Positions 22,569 to 29,612 of a stretch of 35,111 nt of DNA are shown one piece after another. The first letter of the stretch is position 1. Every line of letters starts with the position of its first letter. The DNA comes from Clostridiales bacterium. Lineage in GTDB: Bacteria > Bacillota > Clostridia > Lachnospirales > Lachnospiraceae. Made by a program: the position numbers and the translations under genes. The notes beneath the pieces are model-generated. The model searched no databases, had not been told where the DNA came from, and saw nothing but the letters and a program-made list of their open reading frames with translations. The stretch is taken from NCBI GenBank assembly GCA_012518935.1, contig JAAYRE010000179.1:1-35111 (forward strand), written 5' to 3'.

Positions 22569-25130
22569 TTACTTGCTGATGGTATATCCTACATTGATCT
22601 TATGGTCAATATAAGCTCCACCTTCTATTGTCTCTCTAATAGTAACAGCTTTAACACTGAATTCATCTGCTGTACCAAATGCATCAACACTTTGGATAGC
22701 AGTTGTCTCTGTACCATTTAGAGTAAACTTGAAGCAATCCTTAACAGCCTGGATTAATAATCCATCAGTACTGTTATCAACAATTGCACCTTGAGCAATT
22801 GTCTGTGTAAATAGACGATTCTTAACTTCTGCAAGTACAGGTTTGGTCTGGCTATCAGTTACTGTGAAGTACTGTACGTCAAATGCCACCCAAATCTCAG
22901 GAGTCTCAGCCTTGCCATCATGGTCTTTTAACTCATAAGCAGTAACCTTGTAGTTACCTGTAGGAGCCTTAACAACAGCGGATCCACTTGTTCCTTTTGC
23001 TAATGCATACTTCTTAGTAGTTGTGTCAAATCCACCAAGATCATAATTCCAAGGAGCTTCTACTTCAATCTTGAAGTTTCCACCAGCTAAAGCCTGACTT
23101 GTAGCCTTAACGCCCTTGTTGTTATATCCAATTATCTCAATAGAGATATCCTTGTTACCCTTATTATCCTTATCAGCCTTAACGTCAACAGATGTAGCAC
23201 CTAATGACAATTGGTTATAAGAAACTGTACCTGTTCCGTCTAGTACTGTAACGCTAACAACAGCAACCTTGCCTTCTACAGTAACCTGGAATGCATACTC
23301 ACCAGCTGCTCTTCCAGCACCGGAGAATACAATTTCACCGTTAGCAGGCTTACCTTGGTAACCAGTAGTTGTTACTTCTGAGATACCTTCAGGCTGAGTA
23401 GGACCGGTTAATTTCCTAACCTCGATATCTGAGTAAGGATAATCTGCACCTAACTGATCCTTTAAGTTAATCTTAACTGTATCAGTCTGGGAGATACCAA
23501 CACTGTTTGTTAATGTAACGTTATATTTGCTTAATGTGTAAGTACCAACGGATCTCTTAGCACTAACATGAATCGGAATAGCACCGATAGTTGTTCTTGA
23601 GCCAGCATTACCGTAAGATACTACTACAATTACATCACCTTCTGCAACAGGATATAGGTTACCCATCTGGTCAACGATTAAGATGTTCTTATCAGAAGTA
23701 GTAAAGTCAAACTTACTAAATTCATCTTTACTATTGATCTTCTTCTCATCTGAACCAGTTAATGTCTTAAACTCAACAAAGAGTCTAAAGTCACCATCAC
23801 CAACTGCGATCTGCTGCTTAACATCGTCAAACTTAGGATCGTTATTGTTAACCATTGTCCAAGCATTTAAGCCTGTGATATTTGTAGTTGGTTTATCAAC
23901 ACCTACTACTACTGCAGTATGAGTTCTAGCACCAATCTCATTACCAACCTGATCATATTTGCCAGTGTGGAATGTAGCTGTGATTTTTGCCATTGTATCC
24001 TTATTGAAGATGGTTATGTTCTTGCCATCAAAGAATGTTCCAACAGCATTATCGGATTTTAATGATACTCTAGCTGCTAATGAAGGAGTTGTAATATCAA
24101 CATTGTCTGCATTAAGCAGTCTGAATTTAACTTCAGTAGATGTGTTTAATTCAGCCTGTGAAGTTGTAATCTCAATAGCAGCAACGTCCTCAATGTTAGT
24201 TGTAGCAGCATCAAATCTTACTGAATCTAAACCAGTATAATCTACAACATATTTTGCACCTGTGCTGAAAGGTACATAAAGAGTAACGTCTGCAGATTTC
24301 TTGTCATCTGCTACAGCAACCTTCTTAATAAGCTGTTTAACCTTTGTTTCACCAACTAACTGATGAATAGATAGGTTCTTCTCAATATCAGTCATAGCTG
24401 AGTCAAATAATACCTTAACAGTATCTAAGGATACCTGTTTAGGATCTAACATAGAACCAGCAACAACTACTGTGGTGGAATCTGAATCTAATACTTCACC
24501 AGCATTAGCTACAGGATCCTTAGCCCAAGCATTGTATCTAGCCTTAGACTGGAATGAATAAGCAGTAACTGTATATTCACCAGCTTTAGAAGCTACAAAT
24601 ACACCCTTGTCATCAATCTCTGCACCTTCAGGCTCTACTCTCCATCTGGTAACAGACTGTGAACCAGAAGTCTTGTTTGCTTCAGTCACATAAGATCTGT
24701 TGAAGTCATATGCTTCACCAACTTTAAGAGGATCCTTAGCAGGATTAGAAATCTTAACTGTCTTAATGTTGTCTCTTACTGTTACTGTAGCTACAAGTGT
24801 ATCTACCTCTTCACCGTCTGCATCAGTAATCTCAACAGAAATTTTAGCTTTACCAGCTTTTTTAGCTGTAACTACGCCATTTTTCTCGTTAACTGTTGCA
24901 ATTCTTTCGTCGGATGACTCCCAATAGTAGGACCATCCTTTTTCTTTGTTGTTAATGTTGAAGTTGAATTTGTTTTGTCCTTTGTCAACTCTACCAAGAT
25001 GTAGATACTTGTTAGTAGAGTTAAGCTTAGGTGCCTTAGCAGCGAAAGCTCCAGCTACAGGAGCGAATACTGAAAGTACCATCGCTAATGCTAGGACTAA
25101 AGACAACTTCTTAAAGAACTTAGTCTTCAT
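22569..25130 (-). CDS. Secreted Ig-like (Big_2) surface protein, probable S-layer-type
   Basis: An 853-residue exported protein. The signal peptide has MKTKFFKK, a hydrophobic core and a likely cut after AFA (residue 30). Two Ig-like domains of the Big_2 type follow: about 35-118 (WESSDERIATVNEKNGVVTA, then KAGKAKISVEI) and about 120-213 (WRVEPEGAEIDDKGVFVASK, then AGEYTVTAYS). The rest is a chain of beta-rich modules, Thr/Val/Ala/Asp-rich, with only one Cys near the end (DCFKF). No SLH repeat, LPXTG signal, CWB2 or C-terminal membrane helix is seen, so the anchoring is unknown. Two tandem promoters, a long leader, AAGGAGG and a strong terminator point to high expression, as expected of a major surface protein. 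Codon use looks more restricted than in neighbours. The exact function is not shown by sequence. Confidence 0.75.
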   Translation of the reverse strand: MKTKFFKKLSLVLALAMVLSVFAPVAGAFAAKAPKLNSTNKYLHLGRVDKGQNKFNFNINNKEKGWSYYWESSDERIATVNEKNGVVTAKKAGKAKISVEITDADGEEVDTLVATVTVRDNIKTVKISNPAKDPLKVGEAYDFNRSYVTEANKTSGSQSVTRWRVEPEGAEIDDKGVFVASKAGEYTVTAYSFQSKARYNAWAKDPVANAGEVLDSDSTTVVVAGSMLDPKQVSLDTVKVLFDSAMTDIEKNLSIHQLVGETKVKQLIKKVAVADDKKSADVTLYVPFSTGAKYVVDYTGLDSVRFDAATTNIEDVAAIEITTSQAELNTSTEVKFRLLNADNVDITTPSLAARVSLKSDNAVGTFFDGKNITIFNKDTMAKITATFHTGKYDQVGNEIGARTHTAVVVGVDKPTTNITGLNAWTMVNNNDPKFDDVKQQIAVGDGDFRLFVEFKTLTGSDEKKINSKDEFSKFDFTTSDKNILIVDQMGNLYPVAEGDVIVVVSYGNAGSRTTIGAIPIHVSAKRSVGTYTLSKYNVTLTNSVGISQTDTVKINLKDQLGADYPYSDIEVRKLTGPTQPEGISEVTTTGYQGKPANGEIVFSGAGRAAGEYAFQVTVEGKVAVVSVTVLDGTGTVSYNQLSLGATSVDVKADKDNKGNKDISIEIIGYNNKGVKATSQALAGGNFKIEVEAPWNYDLGGFDTTTKKYALAKGTSGSAVVKAPTGNYKVTAYELKDHDGKAETPEIWVAFDVQYFTVTDSQTKPVLAEVKNRLFTQTIAQGAIVDNSTDGLLIQAVKDCFKFTLNGTETTAIQSVDAFGTADEFSVKAVTIRETIEGGAYIDHKINVGYTISK

Positions 25131-25262
25131 ATTCTTGCTTCCTCCTTAAAATATATGGTTTGGTATTATATTCTTGCGTCCTTTACTCAATTGACAAAGT
25201 CTGCAAACCCCGCAAATACAGAAAAGGAAACGCCCCAATATAATCAATCCAATAACAAGATG

Positions 25263-25291
25263 ATTATAACAACAAAGGAAAAAAAGGTCAA
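25263..25291 (-). promoter_or_regulatory. Proximal promoter of the surface protein gene
   Basis: On the minus strand TTGACC (25286-25291) and TATAAT (25263-25268) are 17 bp apart. This would give a leader of about 125 nt. Confidence 0.75.
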
Positions 25292-25309
25292 GTCTTTTTA
25301 TCTCTGTTT

Positions 25310-25325
25310 CTGGTAACATTACCAG
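25310..25325. promoter_or_regulatory. Palindrome upstream of the proximal promoter
   Basis: CTGGTAA-CA-TTACCAG is a perfect 16-bp palindrome, centred about 29 bp upstream of the proximal -35 and inside the leader made from the distal promoter. It may be an activator or repressor site; the cognate regulator is unknown. Confidence 0.4.
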
Positions 25326-25516
25326 TTTTAACCTCTCGCTTTTTTCTCTTATGATTCTTGTTGGACGACTATATTGTAGTCAAATCTTGTAGGGATAACC
25401 CCTTACTCCTCACATTCAACTTATAGTTTTCTCTATCTCAGCAGTTTTTGATAGGATGTGACTTCATCCGCCAGATTGATTAATCCATAAGTTCCTGTCT
25501 CATTGCTTTGACTATG

Positions 25517-25544
25517 ACTATATAATGCACCCTGTATGTGTCAA
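25517..25544 (-). promoter_or_regulatory. Distal promoter of the surface protein gene
   Basis: On the minus strand TTGACA (25539-25544) and TATAGT (25517-25522) are 16 bp apart, just 25 bp beyond the thrC stop. A transcript from here would have a leader of about 380 nt before ATG 25130. Apart from the proximal promoter and palindrome I recognise no riboswitch or small gene in that leader. Confidence 0.6.
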
Positions 25545-25568
25545 TTTTATGTCATGCCTTTGTCATAA

Positions 25569-27059
25569 TTAGATTATTTTCAAAAATTTCTCCACTTCTG
25601 CCCCCATTTCATCAATTTCACACACAGTGTTATGCCTAATTGTGGCCAAATGTATCTCTTCCATGGCACCAGGTATGGGGGCGGCTGAAATCTCTCTCAA
25701 AATCTTAGCCTGTTCATATTCATCTTCAGGTATATCCTTCTTACCTATGGCATCTAGGACACTCTCGGCAAATTTATATGGACTGGCAGTTGAGACTACA
25801 ACCGTCTTCAGCTTATTATTACTTTCGTTAATATAATCTTCGCAAACACTGGCGGCTACTGCTGTATGAGTATCAATAACATATCCTGTTTCTTCATATA
25901 TCTTTCTTATTGTTATCTTTGTCTCATCATCAGTTGCATATCCTCCAACAAAACTCTCCAGATTCTTTCTCATATTAGGGGTGATTTCATATTGTCCTCT
26001 GGTAATTAAAGAATCCATAAGCTCTGCGGTTTTATCTGTATCATTACCTGCAATATGATAAATCAATCTTTCTAAATTACTGGATATTAATATATCCATT
26101 GAGGGTGAGATAGTCAGTACAAACTCACGATTACGATTATATACTCCCGTTTGGAAGAAGTCGAAGAGCACCTTATTATCATTGGAAGCACATATAAGCT
26201 TATCTATAGGAAGCCCCATCTGCTTTGCATAATATCCAGCAAGAATATTACCAAAGTTTCCTGTGGGAACTACAAAGTTAATCTTATCTCCTTCCTGTAT
26301 CTCTTTTTTTCTATATAATTCTACATAGGAATATATATAATAAACAATCTGTGGAAGAAGTCTTCCGATATTAATAGAATTGGCTGAGGAAAACCTATAT
26401 CCTGCCTTTTTCATCTTCTTCTCAAACTCTCTATCTCCAAAGATCTTCTTTACTCCAGTCTGTGCATTATCAAAATTACCGCGAATTCCTATCACATGGG
26501 TATTGTCCCCTTTTTGGGTTACCATCTGCTTTTCTTGAACCCTACTTACTCCATCCTTAGGATAAAAGACTATAATCTTTGTTCCTTCAACATCAGCAAA
26601 TCCTGATAGGGCCGCTTTACCAGTATCTCCTGATGTAGCAGTCAAAATAACTATCTCATCTGTTATATTATTCTTCTTTGCAGCTTTAGTTAAAAGATGA
26701 GGCAAAATAGATAAGGCCATATCTTTAAATGCTAGGGTAGCTCCATGGAAGAGTTCAAGGTAATATACCTGTCCTACCTTTTTTAAAGGAGCAATGTCAG
26801 CTGTATCAAATTTTTCATCATAAGCCTTATTAATACAATCTCTTAATTCTTCTTCAGTGTAATCTGTTAAATATAATTTAAGCACTTCATAGGCCAACTC
26901 ACGATAATCCATACGGGAAAGTTCATCTATAGGAGTAGTCAGCTTGGGGAATCTTGTTGGTACAAATAGTCCTCCGTCTGGAGATAACCCCTGAAGAATT
27001 GCCTGTGATGCTGTTACCATTATACTACTTTCTCTTGTACTATGATACATTAGGTTCAT
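25569..27059 (-). CDS. thrC: Threonine synthase
   Basis: Converts O-phosphohomoserine to threonine with pyridoxal phosphate. At 496 residues it is the long form (E. coli and yeast type). Lys112 in HGATLAFKDMA is the cofactor Lys; the phosphate-binding region TATSGDTGKAAL and the PTGNFGNILAGYYAK block are intact. The start is a choice: ATG 27059 follows AAAGGGG by 11 bases, whereas ATG 27050 gives MYHSTRES, which looks like a typical family start but has a poorer site; TTG 27083 lies before the ribosome site. It sits 139 bp downstream of the SleB-like gene with strong hairpins between, so it is probably transcribed separately. No T-box was found ahead of it. Confidence 0.94.
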   Translation of the reverse strand: MNLMYHSTRESSIMVTASQAILQGLSPDGGLFVPTRFPKLTTPIDELSRMDYRELAYEVLKLYLTDYTEEELRDCINKAYDEKFDTADIAPLKKVGQVYYLELFHGATLAFKDMALSILPHLLTKAAKKNNITDEIVILTATSGDTGKAALSGFADVEGTKIIVFYPKDGVSRVQEKQMVTQKGDNTHVIGIRGNFDNAQTGVKKIFGDREFEKKMKKAGYRFSSANSINIGRLLPQIVYYIYSYVELYRKKEIQEGDKINFVVPTGNFGNILAGYYAKQMGLPIDKLICASNDNKVLFDFFQTGVYNRNREFVLTISPSMDILISSNLERLIYHIAGNDTDKTAELMDSLITRGQYEITPNMRKNLESFVGGYATDDETKITIRKIYEETGYVIDTHTAVAASVCEDYINESNNKLKTVVVSTASPYKFAESVLDAIGKKDIPEDEYEQAKILREISAAPIPGAMEEIHLATIRHNTVCEIDEMGAEVEKFLKII

Positions 27060-27102
27060 AATCTCTAAATCCCCTTTATTCAAAATATGATATAAAACAT
27101 TA

Positions 27103-27164
27103 AGACTGCCTAAGGCAGTCTCTCATAGCGTGATATAATCCGCCTGTTAGGGCGGATTATATCA
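27103..27164 (-). terminator. Two hairpins between the cell wall hydrolase gene and thrC
   Basis: TGATATAATCCGCC and its perfect complement (27131-27144 with 27151-27164) form a 14-bp stem. A second hairpin AGACTGCC-TAA-GGCAGTCT (27103-27121) follows on the minus strand and is succeeded by TAATGTTTTATA. The pair probably ends the upstream transcript. Since both lie directly before thrC, attenuation is possible. Confidence 0.55.
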
Positions 27165-27198
27165 TATCTTATAAATATATTCCAGTACTGTAATTATT

Positions 27199-28044
27199 TT
27201 ATTTATAAAATTCATGTCCACCATGTTTGAATAACCAGTCTAGATTATTATCAAACCATTTTGTGCTACTTTTCCTTGCTCGCTTTCTTGACATGAAGTA
27301 TAGGGCACCCTGTGAGTAATCTTCACCACCTAAGGCTCTGCTAACCGCATCCTTAGTTTCACTGGTAACCTTAACCTTCCAATATCTCTTGTCCCTAATG
27401 GGGGAAAACTGATACTCATCTCCTACCTTCTGGAATATTACTTCCTCTATGGTGTCTGGAAATTCTTCATCCTCTATTCGGTTAAAGATAACATTAGCCA
27501 CCAATATTTTTCCCTTAATATCTTCTCCGGTTGCTTCAGCCTCTACAATTCTCTCCAACATTTCAATTTCTTCTTTGGTTATATTAGTTGCTGATAATGT
27601 CTTGGCTGTGCCACTTGCAGAAAAACTTGTAATTGTCTTTTCCTTCTCATTATCCTGGAATATCTCTGCATGCTCCATATAGGTAATCATGCTCTTATAT
27701 TCCTCATCATTCATAGCAAAACCCAACAACCAGTATGTGTCATCAGATGTTTCCTGCCTCCTAGTCTGTTCTGAATCTAGTGTAACTTCCATGGGAAAGA
27801 CCTTATGATTATCATCTGTAAGTTCATAGGGGTTAACTATGTTCTCCACTTTCTCCATATTACTTATCTCGTTTACTTCATTAGGCTTGTTCAATACATT
27901 TGCTTTGGACTTATTATTGTAAAAAGTATCTGATCCAATAACCAGCAAAAGGATTGACAAAGCATATGCTACGAAAACCATGTAAATGCCATGATTCTTT
28001 TGACGTAGCCTACTCTTTCGAAGAAACGTATTTATATATGCCAT
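27199..28044 (-). CDS. Membrane-anchored SleB/CwlJ-family cell wall hydrolase
   Basis: A 281-residue protein with one N-terminal transmembrane helix (residues about 21-37) and a poorly conserved linker (40-150). The C-terminal Hydrolase_2 domain (about 160-280) matches the spore-cortex-lytic SleB/CwlJ family: RIVEAEATGE with the catalytic Glu168, then VANVIFNRI, EVIFQ, YQFSPIRDKRYW and GALYFMSRKRARK. No SleB-type peptidoglycan-binding domain is present, and the TM anchor instead of a signal peptide suggests a vegetative or forespore-membrane role. AGAGGATTATT precedes ATG 28044. A 9-bp inverted repeat lies 39 bp upstream. It may be a germination enzyme, but gene context does not prove it. Confidence 0.85.
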   Translation of the reverse strand: MAYINTFLRKSRLRQKNHGIYMVFVAYALSILLLVIGSDTFYNNKSKANVLNKPNEVNEISNMEKVENIVNPYELTDDNHKVFPMEVTLDSEQTRRQETSDDTYWLLGFAMNDEEYKSMITYMEHAEIFQDNEKEKTITSFSASGTAKTLSATNITKEEIEMLERIVEAEATGEDIKGKILVANVIFNRIEDEEFPDTIEEVIFQKVGDEYQFSPIRDKRYWKVKVTSETKDAVSRALGGEDYSQGALYFMSRKRARKSSTKWFDNNLDWLFKHGGHEFYK

Positions 28045-28547
28045 AATAATCCTCTTTTCTATATGATAAAATCATATCATTTATAACTTAATAAAGGCTT
28101 AAGTTATTTCCATTATTTGGTTTTCTTGATAATGCTAACATGCATTATAGAGCTCGAAAATTTTAGTGTCAATAAGAAAACCATATTTTCGTAAGATAAA
28201 CCTATAGTCTCTTACCACATTTTGGGCATAATGGTTATATCTCACATTTATTTATAGGCTTAAAGATGAATTTTTTGGTAATAATGTACAAGTAAATTTT
28301 AACAAATTATTAAGAATATATGAATATTTTATTCCATAATGAGGTAAATTATTCATATTCTACTAATATAGAACTAATTTTGGCAAATAAAATCCTATTC
28401 TACAGCCTTTGAATGCTAGGTAAAAGGCAATATCATTGCAAACCATAGAATTATCTGATATATTTTCTTTATCAAGCTAGTTAAGAATAATCGTGCCTCT
28501 AGATATGAGAAGTACAAAAATAAATCCAATTATAGGGGGAGGATTCT
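28045..28547. other. 503-bp divergent intergenic region with several inverted repeats
   Basis: Very AT-rich, no coding frame supported. It holds: ATAACTTAA-TAAAGGC-TTAAGTTAT (28083-28107) near the SleB-like gene; a nested fold with outer arms TGGTTTTCTT/AAGAAAACCA (28118-28127 with 28174-28183) around ATAATGC-TAACAT-GCATTAT (28129-28148); and AGAATATATGAATA paired with TATTCATATTCT (28313-28326 with 28350-28361). The AP2 gene promoter is at 28436. The promoter of the SleB-like gene was not identified. Confidence 0.45.
28436..28464 (+). promoter_or_regulatory. Promoter of the AP2-domain gene
   Basis: TTGCAA (28436-28441) and TATATT (28459-28464) are 17 bp apart, about 85 bp before the start codon. 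It is a moderate match in an AT-rich region. Confidence 0.45.
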
Positions 28548-29336
28548 ATGTTGCCAGGAGTTTTTATGGCTCGAAAGAAAAATGGAGAATATTATTACAG
28601 ATCTTCTATTACCTATCTTAATAAACATATAAGTCTTGGCAGTTATAATACTGAGAGAGATGCCCATGAAGCTTATGTCCTTGCAGGTGAGGTTCTGAAA
28701 TCTAAGACCCAATGGAATATTCATAATTATCCTCATCCTTGTCTCCTATCCTTTCACAAGTGGGTTGTCCTTGTTAATGTAAGGGATAATGGCATATATA
28801 TAAGAAATCCCATCTATTTAAAAAAGAGTTTCTTCCTATATTATATAGACAAAAATACTGTACTAAAATTCGACGTTGAAGATTTGTTTTATTACTCCAA
28901 ACATAAAATCTCTAAAAGAGGGGGTCACCTGTATACATCAGAATATGGTATGCAGGTTAATCTTCTTTCCAGATATGGCATTAGAAATTATTCTGTGGCA
29001 GGCAGAGATTTTATCTTTGTAAATGGAGATGATACAGATTTTCGATATTCTAATATCGAAATAATCAACCCTTATTATGGAGTAACTAAGCATGTTATTA
29101 ATAATAAAGTTTTATATCAAGCTAAGATACACATAAGGGGAGACTATATAATAGGAAGATATAATACTGAAGAAGAGGCTGCAATAGCCTACAATAAGGC
29201 CACTAATGTATTAAAAGTCAAGGGATTGAACAAGAATTACCCTCAGAATTATATAGATGGAATGGATGAGATTACTTATGCCGCCCAGTATCAACGGATT
29301 AGAATTTCCAAGAAAATATTAGAGATAGATATATAG
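28548..29336 (+). CDS. AP2-domain protein with degenerate HNH-like centre
   Basis: A 262-residue, Tyr-rich basic protein. Residues about 12-50 (GEYYYRSSITYLNKHISLGS, then YNTERDAHEAYVLA) and 177-225 (YYGVTKHV, then IIGRYNTEEEAAIAYNKATN) are two AP2/ERF-type DNA-binding domains. Between them, near 153-172, RDFIFVNGDDTDFRYSNIEI resembles the NGD..DNR..NL part of HNH homing endonucleases, but the expected His pair is replaced, so nuclease activity is doubtful. HNH-AP2 proteins are usually homing endonucleases; this one has no intron, intein or phage nearby. It is more likely a domesticated DNA-binding protein or relic. Two starts are plausible: ATG 28548 after GGGGGAGG, and ATG 28566 after AGGAG. 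Target and function are unknown. Confidence 0.75.
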   Translation: MLPGVFMARKKNGEYYYRSSITYLNKHISLGSYNTERDAHEAYVLAGEVLKSKTQWNIHNYPHPCLLSFHKWVVLVNVRDNGIYIRNPIYLKKSFFLYYIDKNTVLKFDVEDLFYYSKHKISKRGGHLYTSEYGMQVNLLSRYGIRNYSVAGRDFIFVNGDDTDFRYSNIEIINPYYGVTKHVINNKVLYQAKIHIRGDYIIGRYNTEEEAAIAYNKATNVLKVKGLNKNYPQNYIDGMDEITYAAQYQRIRISKKILEIDI

Positions 29337-29349
29337 GATATTTCCAAGC

Positions 29350-29382
29350 TATTCCTATGATATTCCTAAGATGTTCCTAAAT
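29350..29382. repeat. Three 11-bp tandem repeats after the AP2 gene
   Basis: TATTCCTATGA, TATTCCTAAGA and TGTTCCTAAAT follow each other from 29350, just after the AP2 gene's stop codon. Non-coding; no terminator shape is evident. Confidence 0.5.
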
Positions 29383-29413
29383 TATTAATAATATTTTAAA
29401 TTTTCAAAAAGCA

Positions 29414-29442
29414 CTACCATAATGCTTATTTTGTGCTATAAT
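29414..29442 (+). promoter_or_regulatory. Extended -10 promoter of the candidate small RNA
   Basis: TGCTATAAT (29434-29442) is a textbook extended -10; the -35 at the standard distance (CTACCA, 29414-29419) is weak, which an extended -10 can compensate. Predicted start near 29449. AGCAC (29410-29414) and GTGCT (29433-29437) form inverted arms across the promoter. Confidence 0.6.
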
Positions 29443-29448
29443 ATTAAT

Positions 29449-29575
29449 ATATTTTTCTTCTTCCGTTTTCATATTTTCGCAAATTGAAGTCGCAGGTATT
29501 CTAAAGAGGTGTTACAGTACACTCGGAATGTACTGACCTTAATAAGTACCCGCGACTAAATTTGTTTTTATTTAC
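29449..29575 (+). ncRNA. Candidate structured small RNA upstream of rnpB
   Basis: A roughly 125-nt transcript with a promoter, a long nested hairpin and a U-tract. Helices in order: CAAATT/AATTTG (29480-29485 with 29559-29564), AGTCGC/GCGACT (29488-29493 with 29552-29557), GGTA/TACC (29495-29498 with 29547-29550), an internal loop TTCTAAAG/TAATAAG, AGGT/ACCT (29507-29510 with 29536-29539), a one-sided bulge GTTA, CAGTACA/TGTACTG (29515-29521 with 29529-29535) and loop CTCGGAA. TTTTTATTT follows the outer helix, so the whole fold ends like an intrinsic terminator. The 5' part is unstructured and pyrimidine-rich. I do not recognise it as 6S, SRP, tmRNA, T-box or a known riboswitch. It could also be a bulky terminator for the AP2 gene. 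Confidence 0.5.
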
Positions 29576-29576
29576 A

Positions 29577-29605
29577 TTTACTTTTATCATTTCCCATGTT
29601 AGAAT
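29577..29605 (+). promoter_or_regulatory. Promoter of rnpB
   Basis: TTTACT (29577-29582), a 17-bp spacer and TGTTAGAAT (extended -10, TAGAAT at 29600-29605) predict a start near 29612, which coincides with the first base of the RNase P RNA P1 helix. Confidence 0.75.
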
Positions 29606-29612
29606 ACCTAAT

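Noticed and set aside
23683-24927. Plus-strand frames opposite the surface protein gene
   Set aside because: These are shadows of the strongly biased codon use of the minus-strand gene. They have no ribosome sites and low-complexity Ser/Val/Thr-rich products.
27060-27200. Threonine T-box riboswitch ahead of thrC
   Set aside because: The gap is too short and no specifier loop or TGG-containing antiterminator is present; only two hairpins are seen.
28548-29336. Intron-borne homing endonuclease
   Set aside because: No group I or II intron features flank the gene and the neighbouring genes are uninterrupted. The HNH residues are also lost.
29480-29575. T-box or hammerhead ribozyme in the leader upstream of rnpB
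   Set aside because: A TACCCGCG word slightly resembles the T-box antiterminator and a CTGA occurs, but the full T-box bulge (TGGNACCGCG context) and the hammerhead core (CTGANGA, GAAAC) are missing.
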